In this document: piece by piece, positions 11,275 through 23,968 of the stretch
Layout of the letters: every line of letters begins with the position of its first letter
Numbering within the stretch: position 1 is the stretch's first letter
Notes under the pieces: generated by a model
Told to the model about the DNA's origin: nothing
Database searches by the model: none
What the model saw: only the letters and a program-made list of their open reading frames with translations
Position numbers and translations under genes: made by a program
From: Monosporascus cannonballus
Taxonomy: Eukaryota > Ascomycota > Sordariomycetes > Xylariales
Length of the DNA stretch: 64,000 nt
Direction of reading: 5' to 3'
Assembly (NCBI GenBank): GCA_004154925.1
Contig: QJNS01000038.1
Location: 124,001 to 188,000, forward strand

Positions 11275-13638
11275 TTACTCCCTTTTTCGCCTTAAGAAAT
11301 AACGAAACTGCGGTAAGGCGGCGGCGGCTTTGCTTATATTTTTTTTCTTTTATCCTTATTCGTACGTTTATATTTTCGCTAATTCCGTTTCCGTTTTTAA
11401 ATAAGTTTTCGAAATTATTAAAAATAATTATATTTTCGAAATTACTATATAGTTTTTATACCGGTTTTGCGTAACCTGCCTATTTTACGAATAGCTTTTT
11501 TCGGCGACCGCAGTTTATGCGCCTATTTTCGGCCTTTAATATACGTTTTATTATATATTTTCCCCCCTTTTTTAATAATATCGGTAACGGTTAATTATTA
11601 TTTAAAATTTAGTTAAATAATTAGTTTTTTACTATTAGCTTTAGGAAGTTTACGTCGAATTTCGGGTGTATCCTTAACGATACGTTTAATTTTACGATAT
11701 TATACGGCGTAATTACGGTAACCTTATATTTAATATATATTTAAAATAACTTTTAAATAATTATAAGGTAATTACGTTTTTTAAATTTAATTATATTAGG
11801 TTTTTTATTTCGAAATTGAATATTTATTTTTTAAATGCATTAATTAATTATTTTATCCGGGCTTAAACTGACATTATAACAACTCATGTAAATTTTATAT
11901 TTTTTCGTAATTTTTTAACGAAATTAATAGCTTTTTCCGCCTTAGTGATTAATTAGAGAATTAACGGTATTTTGTTAATAAACTTTATATTATATCTATA
12001 AATTAAAAAAAAAGGCTTACTTTTAATAAGAAGTTCCTGCCGTTAAAGACTAATTATATTGTCGGTAAAAGCTTGGCCTAATTATATTGTACGTAATTTA
12101 TAAAATAATGAAAATACGCGAAATTTTTAGTTAACCTTTTCCGTAATTCCGTCCGTTTAAAAATAAAAGGATATATTAAGTTATTATTATATACTTATTA
12201 GGTTGTATAAATAAATCCAGAATTTATTTATTTAATTTCTTTTATTAAATATTAATTTTTTAACAAAACTATAATATTTTTAATAACAGAGAATAAAACA
12301 TTAAACGTATACTTCCGCGTTTATATTAAATATAGCTTTTAAAATAACTATTTTTATTAAGTAATTATAAAATACCATAAGAAAATAAGGGTCTCTTTTT
12401 TTGCTTTACCGGTAAATCGATTATAAAACTTATCAAAAAATCTGAATAAAATCGGTTTAAAATAAATAAAAGCCGTAATAACCCTTTTTTCGTTTCCCTT
12501 TATACGTACGATCTGCCGTATACGTCGTAATTACGGCAAAAACGGCGTATATTCTAAGTTTATTTTGGCTAATAATAATGACGGCTTAATATTATTAACG
12601 TAACGTTTTTTCCTAGGTGGCCGATAATATAAAAGTCGTATACCCGGTAAATTAATAATATCCGGAACGGCTTTTAAGCAAAGATTTAAGTACGTTTTTT
12701 AAATTATAAAAAACCCCTAAAGTCGAAAAAGTATTTTGTTATAAAAACCTTTATCGCGCTTATAATAAGGGGGAAATTACGTAATTTCTAGGCCACGGCG
12801 GCATATGCCATATTTAAGGTTTTATTCTTAATAACTTTTAAATCTTATATTTCTTAAAGATTTTTTTCGAAAAATATTTTCTTGCTAAAAGGTATAACCG
12901 GTTATTCGCTATTATTTCGCTTTAAGTAAGTTACGGCTATCAGGATTTCCTGGATCTGTATCGGTTTATTAAATAATTATTCTTTCTTAATTAACCGGGT
13001 TACCCGCTTTTTAAATTTAATATTTTTTTCGTTTCGAAATATGTTTTGTAACTTACGAAACATAATATCGGGTCGGTTTATTAATTTATCAGGACAATAT
13101 TTAAGTATGAAATTAAAAGTAAATAAAAAACCGGCTTATTAAATTTATTTTTAATACATTTACTGATATTTATAAAATAATAAAAATTTGCGTAATTTAT
13201 CACAATTATAAAAAAATTAATTAATCTTTAAAATTCCCTTTTTTATTGCGCCAACATTTTAATAATAATTCATAACTTTTTATTATATATTTCGTAATTA
13301 TATTTAGCTAGTGATAACGTTTTTAAAAAATATATAATTAATTATAAGCGTTTTAATAAATTAAATTAGGATAGGCATTTTTTAATTACTTAACCTGAAT
13401 AATTTACCTTTATTATCGTTTTTTTAAAACCCTAATACGTAAAAACAAGCGTTATAATAAAAAGCTTTTTAAATCGGTCGAAAGCTTATTATTTTTTATT
13501 TTTTTAACCAAAAAAAACTCTTTTTTTAATTAATTATAAAAAGAAAGTCGTTATTCCGTTAAAGTTTTCTATAAAGGTTTGGTAAAAGTTAGCAAACCCG
13601 ATAAAATTTCTAACTTTTTTTATGCTAATAAGGGCTTT

Positions 13639-13851
13639 TTATTTCCGAATAATAATTATATTTTTAAAATTAACTTTTAGGTTTATTTTTATTTTAATAA
13701 TAAATCTTAAATATTTCGTTTTCTGGATTGCGAATTCGTATTTATCCGGGTCCAGATTTAATTTTGCTTTTGCTAAACGGCGGAATATTAATTTAATTTT
13801 AATTATATGGTTAATTCGAAAACCAGACGAATATATTAATATATTGTCCAT
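13639..13851 (-). pseudogene. Gypsy reverse transcriptase fragment (RIP-mutated)
   Basis: Longest surviving open piece of the element's pol: MDNILIYSSGF (from a DDILIYS-type active-site block) followed by a recognisable KAKLNLDPDKYEFA and TKYLRFI. The Asp-to-Asn change fits G-to-A mutation. Not a functional gene. Confidence 0.85.
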
Positions 13852-15906
13852 ATATACGAAGCAAAAATTATTAATATAACGTTAAAAAGCAGCCGGTATA
13901 CCGCTAAAGCTAAATAAACATACCAGTTATTCGAAAAACTCAAAACATATACGAAATACAATTTTTTACTTATTTTCTTAGCGGATACGTAACCGGTCAA
14001 AAGCTGTTTGAACGTCAAATTTCGTAAATTATTAAGTTTATAATAAAATTCATAACGTTTTCTTTATTAACAAAAAAAATAATAATTTTGTTTCTTAATT
14101 TTATTTAATTCCTTATAATTTATGCAAAATCATAAACCTCCATTAAGTTTTTTTACGAATAATACCAAAGTATTTACAAAAAAATTATTTATCTAAATTT
14201 AATGTTTATCGAATAAGTTTATAAATATTTTACGTAAAATTAATAACTTTTCCCTTAATATCCCGTATAAAGGTCCTTATAAGATTATTTTTTTAACCCG
14301 AAATATCTATTTCTAGGTTTATTATTATGTCGTTATTATTACGATAACATAATAACAATAAATTTTTATCGTTTATAAAAAAATCTTAGAATTCCCGTAT
14401 TTCCTTAAAAAAACGTTCTATTATATCTTCAGAAGTTAATTACGGCTTTACCTTTAAAATCTTATTAATATTTTTATAAAAATTACGAATAATTATATTC
14501 CGTCTTTTTTACGGCGGTTTTACCGCATTATCGCCATAAAGGTTATAGCCGCCATTAAGCAAACTTTTTTGTATTTCTATAACTGCTCCTTTAAGCAATC
14601 CTTAAACTCCTTATTAAACTATCCCTTTTCGCGTAATATAAATACGGTAACGTTATCCGTAAAACGAATAAACCGTTATTTCGCCTTATATATAATATTA
14701 TTATATTCCACCCAGGGTTTTCCTAAAATAAAAAGGCAAAATAAGTTTTTAATTATATATCCTCAAATTTGTTTTAAACGGCCGTATAAATTTACGTTAA
14801 TATAAGTAATTTCTTACATCGTAATTATTATAAATTTATTATTTTTCGCCAGCCTTAATTAACCGAATATAATAAATATACGTTATAATTTTAAACGGCG
14901 GATTAGCTATTAATTAAACGCGGAATAATAAATATACCCATTATCGATTAAAACGTTTATATATATAATATTATTAATTAAGGCGTTTAATATAAAAAAA
15001 TATTATTTAATTTATTATTAACTTTTTGTAATTTTTCCTTTATTACGTCCCCTTTTTACTAGTAATTTTTAAGAAGAGTTATTTTTTTTAATTTTCGTTA
15101 TCCAAATTACTATCCTTATTAATAATATTCCGCAAGTTTGTTATTATAATCTCCGTCTTAGTCGGATAAGGCTATTTTACGGATTTATATTTAAAGTATT
15201 TCCAATTCGAATAATTCGTAACGGCGTAACGGAAACATTACTTTTTCCGTTTCCAAGCTTTTATTTCGTTATCGAAAAACTATTTCGTATAAAGCCGGTT
15301 ATCTAAACTTTATTCCAAATCACCCTCGGATCGGTTTTTTCGATTAACCCGTTATTAATTTATTAATTAATTATACGATGTCCGTTATAAATATATTTTT
15401 CTAAACGCTTATTATCTAAGTTAATTTATTAATCTAGCCAATATATTATTACTGGCTAACTATTTCGTTTTTTTTTTACCGAAATATCAAATTTTCGTTT
15501 TTTGCTTATATAATAATTGGATAAAATTTTTAAATAATTAATTATTTTTTTGTTTTATATACCTAACAGTTATAATTATTATAAGGCATATTTTTCGTAA
15601 TTAGCGCATTATAAAATCATATATTAATACTGGCATTTAAAAAAATTACCTTAATTATTAAGGGTTATATTAAACCTTAATATTTAATTAATTTAAACTT
15701 AAAATCTAATAAGTAATTTTAAAACCGTTAATTATTATCTTATTTTATGTGTTATAATTACTTTTTAACGGATTATACCGTTTATTTATTTTCGAATTAT
15801 TTTTTATATAAAGAAAAAAGTTATCGACGTCGAAATTCTTTTATATTTCTTTTATTTTGAACTAATGGTTAAATCGCAATTATTTTTTAATAAATATAAA
15901 CATTAT

Positions 15907-16073
15907 TATAAAGGGCTGCATACGTAATAGCTAAGGATATAGGCCACAACAGGTCTATTAAGAAATCTAGGCAATAGCTAAGAAAATGCGTAAAAGCAGC
16001 TAGCTATATATATACGGGAGCTACGGGATTAACGTTACGTTAATCCCTTCACTAAGGCCCTTGGCTCGTAATA
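15907..16073 (-). repeat. 167-bp LTR, left copy
   Basis: Same length as 17253-17419 and 31980-32146. Its outer end reads GTAATA where the other copies have GTGACA, i.e. one G-to-A and one C-to-T change. Confidence 0.9.
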
Positions 16074-17252
16074 TAATCCCTTCCTCTAAATCCAATTTTC
16101 GTTTTTTCCCGTTACGTAATAAACGCTTATTTACAGCACTTTCTTAAGGACCTTACTCCAAGGCGCAATATTCGCAAATCCTAATCCGAGGGGTCCTTTA
16201 ACGGTTACGGGGAAATCACGCCGCATACTTTACGCCCGTACGTCTCTGGCGCATTATACGCCACCAGCTCTATATCCTTGCATTATTTTCTTTAAGGCTT
16301 TTTTTCTGCCAATTCCTTTAACGCTTTATAAACGTCGAACTTATTTAGGGTCTTCCAGGCTTTATCGAACGTTTCCGCAATTACTTTTTATCGTTTAAGC
16401 AATAACGGAACTTTTAGGGCCTTACTAACGCCAATATGTCGAACGGCAATTTCCTTCCCTTTGGGATAATTTCTTTAAAAATACCCTGTTTCGCCATATT
16501 TTAAATAATGTCCTTCCGTTCGCCAGCAGCGCTTATGTTAATAATTAACGATTAACGTATCAATTTCCATATTTTTCATAATATCGCCTTTTAACTTAAA
16601 AATTATTACGCATAAATACGCCGGGATAAAGGTTATTAAAAACGATATTTCCGAATAACGAAAGAATTATGCGAACTTTTCCCAAATATTAGGCCACCTT
16701 TCGTAATCTAATTGTTTTTTCGTTTTGGTATTAAGGCCCGAAATTAATAGGAAAATTTTGATTTTATTTAGTTATTTATTTTTTCCAGCCTAATAAAAAT
16801 ATTTTCAAATATAAAAACGTATTCGGACGCCGTTTAAACGTTATATTAACGTAATTTAATTAAACGTTAATTAATTTTCCATTTTTTATTAAATTTTTCC
16901 AAAATAACGGCAATATAATTTAAAAAAATTAAAAATTTGATTTTTTAAGGCTTTTTGTATATACGATAAAAACGTTAATTTTTAAAGTTAACGGCTAAAG
17001 GCTCCCCAGATGTAAAAAAACTATATATGATCCTCGCCGATCGCCTTTCCGTTAACGAATAATTTTCCATTTATTTCGAACCTCTAGGCGTTATAGTTTT
17101 TACGGCCTTATAATTCGCCAACGGCTTATAAAACCTAACGGCGCGGTTTTTCAATATCCATAATAAATAAGTTGCGTACGAATAACGAATATATAACGTT
17201 AGCGTATTTCTTACGGCGACGGACCGTTCGCAAAAAAGGAGATTTCTCAATA

Positions 17253-17419
17253 TGTAAGGGGTTATATACGCAGTAACTAAGGATATAGGCCATAACAGAT
17301 CTATTAAGAAATCTAGGGAACAGCTAAGAAAATGTATAAAAGCAGCTAGCTATATATATACGGAAGCTACGAGATTAGCGTTACGCTAATTCCTCCACTA
17401 GGGCCTTTGGCCCGTGACA
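17253..17419 (-). repeat. 167-bp LTR, right copy
   Basis: Begins TGTAAGGGG and ends GGCCCGTGACA on the plus strand; contains TATATATATA in the middle, a likely LTR promoter TATA element. Followed by the TSD ATTAT. Confidence 0.9.
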
Positions 17420-17983
17420 ATTATAATATCTAGGCAGGTTGTTATAAAGGAATCGGAAATAAACTAGTTTTCCTTTACTTTCGTACGGAGTATGGCAAAA
17501 AACGAACGGAATATTTCTTATTTCCCGTTTTACGAAAGCCATTTTATAGGTTTACGATTCGCTTTTGCGAACGCGTTATTAAACGGTAAACCTACTATAA
17601 ATTTTTAACGAGGCGGGTTTTGTTTTATAAGGGCCTTTTCTTTTTCCGCTTTCGTTAAAAAATATCTTTTTATTTCCGTTATCCGGTTAAATAAGTTATT
17701 TATCGTTTCGTTACGGCTAAAGACCAGTTTGGCAAACTTTTCTTATTATATATTAAACTTTTAAAACATATTTACAAATAAATGGTGCTATAAGTTTTCT
17801 TTAATAGTTCTGGACAAGGTTAGTACCGTAAATTTACCCATGGTTTCGTCGGTTATATTGTTTCGCAACTATTTCGTTATAAGATTTTTTTTAGCTTATT
17901 ATCCGTGGCCAAAGTATTTTTGGAAAACGTTTTGCTTTTATTTAACTTCCTAAAAGCTGTAATAAGTTGTAACCTTAAATATA

Positions 17984-18173
17984 TATAACGAGTAAGATAC
18001 GTAGGTTAAACCAAAATATGGCCTAATAAAGGTTTATATTTAAGGTAAGGAAGGAAAGGGAGAAATAGCTAGCTACCAGCGAGGTGGCTGCTCCTTATAT
18101 ACATATAGGTGATCTCGAGCTAAGGAGCTCGCTCCGTAAGCTCGAGCTGCCCTATAGGTTTTAGCCTGTAACA
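17984..18173 (-). repeat. 5' LTR of the gypsy element
   Basis: 190 bp partner of 11089-11274; minus-strand start TGTTACAGGC. Flanked at 18174-18178 by TTTAG. Confidence 0.88.
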
Positions 18174-18178
18174 TTTAG

Positions 18179-21100
18179 GGTTTTTATTAGAAAAATAACG
18201 AATTTTAGGAGACCTAGTAAGATGCTGTATACTATATAGAAAAATATTTATTTAATAGAATAAGAATTATAATAAAATTAAAAATAATTAAGATAATTTA
18301 AAAGAATAATACGCTAGCAATAACGACAGAAAAAATAGTTTAATGCGTTATATAAAGAAATATAAATATGGTTTAATAAAATCGAAAAAGAGTTAAAAGA
18401 TAAAGAATATTTATAAGAAAGGCGCAAGATAATAAAATTCCGAGAAATTAGGGAGAATTTTTAAAAAAGGCTTTAAATACGACGATAAAAGCTGTTAATA
18501 ACTTTATTCCCTTGGAAATACGAACCGAAACCTATTAATATATCTTAATAGTAAATTACGGACCTTCAAGCGAAAATTATATTACTTTGGATATACTAAA
18601 CGAATTTAAATTATTAAAGAAATATAAGTTAAAACTTTACTAAATAATAAATGTCGAATATCAGAAATTCGCTTATAACAAAGAAAACATTTTACGTAAG
18701 ATTAATTATATCGAGATTTTTATTTAAAAACGAGATTAAATAATTAATTTCGATATTGTTTTATTTGAGAATTACAATATAATTTTAAAAAAATCATAGA
18801 TATATTAGTATAAAGCTTTTATTAATAAAAAATCAATTAAGATTTATTTGTATCTTATTGATTAATAAAAAAGAAAAAAAGGTTTAAATATTTAATTGAA
18901 AATAGTAATAAATGCAAATATAAAAATACGATAAATATTTAATTACTTAAAAGAATAAAATATAAGAAATAGAACGAGTATTGCAGAAAAATACGACGTA
19001 TTGTTATTATTATAAAAGCAAATTTAAAGTAATTAAATAATAATTTAAAATAATATCCCTAAAAATTAAAAGATTTAATTAATATATTACTATAATATTA
19101 TCGATATAAACACTTTTTATAAAGGGGCTTAATACGAAATTATTAAAATATAACGAATAGGATTACGAAATGATCTTTAAGAAAGAATTATTAACTAAAT
19201 TTTATTTTATTTATAACTTTAACAAGAACGAACTATGCCTTTTTAAAAAATACTTAGAAGATTAGTTATAGAAAAGATAAATTCGACTTTTAAAATTACT
19301 AATAAAATATTTTATATTTTTGGTTTCTATAACAATAGGAAATTACGATTTGTATTTAATAATCGTTAATTAAATAATATTAATGTTAAGGATAAAATAT
19401 TATTATCTTTGATTATAGAAATAAAAAATTGATTTTACGGAATTAAATAGTTTATAATATTCGACTTTAAAGATAAATATAACTTTATTAAAATTAAAAA
19501 AGAATACGACTAAAACATAGCTTTTAAAACGAAATACGAATTGTTTAAGTGCTTAATTATATTAATAAAACTTAAAAACGTATCAGTAATATTCTAACGA
19601 ATAATTAATTATATATTACGCGAATATTTCAACGTTTTTGATATTTACTATTTTAACGCTATTGTTATTTTTTAAAAAATAAAAAGTATATATATAAAAT
19701 ACATTTATAAGGTTTTTTAGGTTTTACAAAACGCAAAATTATTAGTTAACGCAGAAAAAAAGTTAATTTAATATATAGAAAATGGAATATCTAAGATATA
19801 TTATTACCTCGGAATATATTAGTATAAATCCAAAGAAAACCGTTGTAATTACGAAATAGCAAACGCCAATTACGGTTGAAACGGTATAAGCATTTTTTAG
19901 ATTTGCTAATTATTTTAGAAAATTTATTCAGAACTTTAATAAAATAATTATACCCTTAATTAATTGTACCAAAAAGAAAAAAATGATTTATATAAACGCT
20001 CAAAATAAAGTGAGCTTTTAAAAAATAAAAGATAAGATTATTAGTCAATTAATATTAATTAATTACGATTTTTTACATTTTGTTAAATTAAAAACCAATA
20101 TTTCGGATCACGCATTAAGTATAATATTCGGATAATAAAACGATTACGGTATATTATATCGTATTGTATTTTTTGGTATAAATTAAAAAAGCCGAATTTA
20201 ATCACGATATTCCAGATAAGAAATTTATAGCTATTATTATGGCATTTCGAAAGTTTAAATATTTTCTTAAATAAAACTTATATTAGATTAAGGTTTATAC
20301 GGATTAAAAAGGGTTTACCCGTTTTATTATAACTAGAAAATTTATAGGACGACAATTGTAATATATAATAGAAATATCGAACTTTAACTTTGTTATTATC
20401 TATAAAAAAGGCTTAAAATAACAAAGCAAATACTATAAGTAAGTAATTAAACCTCGAAAAGAAATTAGTCAAAATTAAACATAGACTTTTGGATATTATC
20501 GTAAAAAGATACCTATATTTACGTTAAATTAAGACAGTACGAGTTATCTTATATAATATATATTAAGAAATTAAAGATATAACGATAGTTTACTAGAAAA
20601 CGAAAAATTAAAAAAATTACAGATTTCGTAAAAACATCATATAGATCTAATACGCTATATATATAAGCATTAATTATATTAATATTCAGGGATTTATAAA
20701 ACTTTAAAGCGATTTTAACGTATTTATTTCTTTTTTTAAAATAAAGATAATAATTCAGAAAATACGATAACAGTACGACCTTTATAATAAGACTAAAGTA
20801 TAACAATATAACCTATATAGAGATTTTAATTATTATAAATGTTAAAAAAAACTATAAAAGTCGATTATTATAGATTTTATTATTAAGTCTTTTTATTAAA
20901 ACATTTATAACAAAAATATATTACGATAGCATTTTTATTATAGTTAATCGATTTACGAAGTTCTTTTATTTTCTACTTTATAAAAAGGATATAAATGCAG
21001 AGCAAATAGCATATATTTTTTAAAAAAACGATTTCAGTATATACGGATTACTATGAGAATTATTTTTGATAAAGAAACTATATTTGCCTCAAAGCTTAGG

Positions 21101-21790
21101 CAAAATATTATATTACAAATTAGTTTAAATTATACGTTATTCAGCGTATTTAAACCTTAAATAAACGGATAAATAAAACGATTACACTAAATATTGAAAA
21201 TATACTAACGATATTATATTAATTATGAACAATATAATTTGGTAAAAAAATTACTTACCGCCAAGCTAACTTATAATATTAATTACTAGGAAAATATTAA
21301 AATTATTATAATTAGCGTCAATTTTGATTTTATGCTAGAAATATATCGGAATTCCTATAAAAAAGGCCAAATTAACGTTAAAATAATTCTTATATCAGAA
21401 TAACTTAACTAATTACACCAGATAATAAAGATAGAACTGAAATTTATACGTAATTAAGTAAATATTATAATTAAAAAAGTTAAAGGGATTTATTTTCGAA
21501 AAAAAGAAAATGGTTTATCTAATTACCAAAATATAAAAATAAAATGTCTAATTAATAATTTAACTTTAAATATATCGGCTTATATAAAATTAATGAAAAA
21601 TTTCTGAAATTAATTACCAATTAGAATTCTGTCAAAAATTAAATTTTATTTAATTTTTAACGAGTTTTTATTCGAATTAACGGGAAATATAATTAAAATA
21701 TATACGGTATAAGATAATGTAAAAATGAAGGATAATACGATATACGAAATAAAAAAAATTCGATACACGAAAAGAAAATGGATTTACCTA
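18179..21790 (+). mobile_element. Second Ty3/gypsy pol relic, plus strand, RIP-mutated
   Basis: Plus-strand reading shows mutated pol blocks in the normal order. RT lies at about 19640-19860 (YYFNAIVIF for the YxDD block, LQNAKLLVNAEK, then INPKKTVVITK and QTPITVETV with FANYFRKFIQNFNKI). RNase H is at about 20090-20150 (NISDHALSIIFG). Integrase C-terminal part is at about 21150-21290, where the PQTDGQTER-type motif reads P-stop-ING-stop-IKRL: the Gln codons are TAA, as expected from CAA to TAA. A chromodomain-side tail is near 21560-21660. No LTR recognised at the 3' edge (21790), where normal GC resumes abruptly, so it is truncated or its LTR is unrecognisable. The 5' part may lie left of 11089. 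Confidence 0.8.
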
Positions 21791-22729
21791 GTACTTAATT
21801 AAGTGAAAAAAGCATCCAGATTCCTTTGTCCCGTCTTTGTCAGCTCCATGGTACTAGTTTTCATTCGAAGACACAGGTCGTGCCAGATCTAAATAGATCT
21901 CCTAATTTTGGGACTCACTTGCGTGATGTCGCTCTGTTGTCGATATACTAAGAGAGATATGACCCAGTCATGACCTAAAGTGACTGAAGATCACCGCAGC
22001 CGTCGGTGAACACAGTAGTTTTTGGCCCTAGCAATGCTACCAATGTTGGGCTACAGAACTAGCAAGCAAATTCTGCATAAACAAGTCAACTATAGAATGC
22101 GTCTCTCGCTACCAATAATAATTCTGAGTCTGAGTAGTGATTTCTGTGAAATTGACAGCATCGCCATTAGAAGTTATGGACAGCGCCCCTTTACCCCTTA
22201 CCGCTGAATAGACCACCGTAGATAAATTGGTCCTCTTTAGATATAATCACCTCAAGAGCATTTCTCCACCCTTTGAGAACGGAAATTCGCATCAATGAAT
22301 CCTATGTGATGATGATGCTCTACAATCTGTATACCGTATACCTAGGATATAGGGGTAATTACAGTTTCGGTGGTATGAAGTACATAATCCGGCTGCTTCA
22401 GAGATATGGCTCAGGGGTTACTTTTTGCCGACGAAAAGCACTCTTTCCGATCAGCCAACCACCTTCTAACCAATCCGTCTGTGTCCGTGCAATGGGAACC
22501 CGCCCGGACCGGTGCAGAGTTTGGAAGCAGTGAAAATTACCAACCGCAGCACGGAAAATGTCGCATCGCTCAGGGGTCACGTTCAAGCGCATCTGCGCAC
22601 TCACTGCACGGAAGAAAATGCGCCTGGCTCCCAAACCTCACTCAAACATTCACGAATGTCATAGAAAATGTCCATCCGTTTACAAAATTAATAACAGTAA
22701 TATACTAAATATTTAGATAGTTCCGTTCG

Positions 22730-23070
22730 TCAGAAGCAGTTTAAGTGTCTGCAAAGCGCAGATATTTTTCTTAATTGCAATGGTTGGCGATAGGTGTTGG
22801 AAATATTCCTTTCCTTTGGATTAATGGCCAGGTACATTTTCTTCCGCGGAGTGGGCGCTACGGAGTACGGACGAACCAAACGGGATCCAGGGGCGCAGGG
22901 CCCGTTTGAGGACGCGCACTCCGGACCCACCCCGGATTCGGCCTCTCCGGCCTGCCTCTTGACCGTGTGAACGGGGCCGCCACGCTTATCGCGCCGGTTG
23001 CTCCGCAGGACTGCATTTACTAGCGAGTGGCACCGAGCACAGGGCACATCGGCAAATCGTTTCTTTACCT
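22730..23070 (-). pseudogene. Possible Cys-rich fungal protein fragment (PCARC motif)
   Basis: Minus-strand frame open from about 23070 reads KKRFADVPCARCHSLVNAVL, then RRDKRGGP, KRQAGEAE, PECASSNGPCAP. The spacing of Cys pairs and the RGGP block recall Cys-rich modules common in uncharacterised fungal proteins. No ATG in good position and no recognisable continuation on either side; a possible 3' splice site (GGTAG) lies just upstream near 23072. Probably an exon remnant; could be spurious. Confidence 0.28.
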
Positions 23071-23545
23071 ACCTAAGTCGGCCTTCAAGAATATGTCTAA
23101 TACCAACGGCGGGGCATTATTCGCCCTGTGATAACGCGGCTGCACATACGCAATGATGCCTTTGCTGCTAACTAATGACTTCGAGGGTCCTTGTCGGCGT
23201 TTGGGCGGTTCAGGTCTAACTGTTTACCTTGCCCGTTTCTTCAGAATTACCAAAGCCATTCGATGGGGGAATCCTTTAGCAGGTGCATGTTGTAGCAATT
23301 ACCCTGAAATAAGGGGTCCTCCAGGTCATATGATAGCCGCATGCTGTCTTGCACGACCTAGACACGGACTTAAGAACTTAAGTCCGCGTCGCAAGGATCT
23401 TTCAGAGCAGCTACCCCCCGGATAGCCCCCCAACGGTTACTTATTTAGTCTAAGACCAGCGTTTCCGTGGAAGAATACCGTATCAGGCTGCGTATTATCA
23501 AGACGTTGTTCTGAACGTAGCAAAGACTCTGTATAGACGATAGAC

Positions 23546-23968
23546 ATGCCGGATTTCTGTATCAGGAGCCCCCGAACCTCAAGTACGGCTCTCGAACCCG
23601 TCACCACCATCAACACTTTCAACCGGTGCAACAGACTCGATTGCCCCAAAACCAACCCTGCATCTAGAGGCCAGCAATGTGCTCCATATGGGCTTAAGAA
23701 CACTAACCGGAAAAAAAAGAGGTTCAATAGAGTCCGAATAACACAGATTTCATCTCGCAAGTGTTGCAAGATACTAACAATGGGTTCCGGGACCGTCCAC
23801 CGCATCGTCGCCCTCTTCCGCCGGCCTAGCTTCGGTGAGCTGGTGAATCCAGAGGCTAACTCCCACCGACGCTTTAGCCGCAAAGAGAAGCGGGGATTTT
23901 CGCGGGGTGTTTGTAATACCTGTGGCCATAAGTTCTGCGGCGATTGCAGGGTTGGGACTCAGAACTAG
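23546..23968 (+). CDS. Possible small protein with CxxCGHxFCxxC knuckle
   Basis: 140-codon open frame; a shorter start at 23780 would give 62 residues (MGSGTVHRIVALFRRPSFGE...). The C-terminus carries VCNTCGHKFCGDC, a compact zinc-knuckle-like CxxCGHxxCxxC arrangement seen in many short fungal proteins, preceded by a basic stretch (RRFSRKEKRGF). The upstream half lacks any feature. The opposite strand also has a long frame (23883-23437), so chance openness is possible. Confidence 0.33.
   Translation: MPDFCIRSPRTSSTALEPVTTINTFNRCNRLDCPKTNPASRGQQCAPYGLKNTNRKKKRFNRVRITQISSRKCCKILTMGSGTVHRIVALFRRPSFGELVNPEANSHRRFSRKEKRGFSRGVCNTCGHKFCGDCRVGTQN

Larger units (their letters stand above)
15907..17419 (-). 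mobile_element. 1.5-kb non-autonomous LTR element (TRIM-like) nested in the gypsy element
   Basis: Direct repeats of exactly 167 bp at 15907-16073 and 17253-17419 enclose about 1.18 kb. Perfect 5-bp TSD ATTAT at 15902-15906 and 17420-17424. On the minus strand the LTR starts TGTCACGGGCCAAGGG and ends CCCCTTACA. A purine tract (AGAGGAAGGGATTA) lies immediately before the 15907-16073 copy, so the element points left. The inner part is too short for gag-pol. Minus-strand pieces such as ETFDKAWKTLNKFDVYKAL look protein-like, but no polymerase motif is seen. A solo LTR of the same family lies at 31980-32146. Confidence 0.9.
11089..18173 (-). mobile_element. Full-length RIP-mutated Ty3/gypsy LTR retrotransposon with nested insertion
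   Basis: Two related terminal repeats in the same orientation (11089-11274 and 17984-18173) bound a 7085-bp unit, about 5.57 kb without the nested element. Both LTRs begin and end TG/CA-like (right copy ends CCTGTAACA; left copy CCTATAATA after C/G-to-T/A changes). Flanks are TTTAA on the left and TTTAG on the right, a 5-bp TSD differing by one G-to-A. A purine tract (AAAAAGGGAGTAA on the minus strand) lies directly before the 11089-11274 LTR, fixing the orientation as minus. At 13639-13851 (minus) a mutated reverse transcriptase reads DNILIYSSGF, then RRLAKAKLNLDPDKYEFA and TKYLRFI, the usual YxDD-to-KYLGF block of gypsy pol; further upstream pieces resemble the KTAFRT...FEYLV region. All frames carry stops, so the copy is dead. 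Confidence 0.88.

Noticed and set aside
13622..13879. Plus-strand 85-codon frame and similar short frames in the AT blocks
   Set aside because: Ile/Leu/Phe/Lys/Tyr-only products caused by A+T content; the real signal at this site is the minus-strand reverse transcriptase relic.
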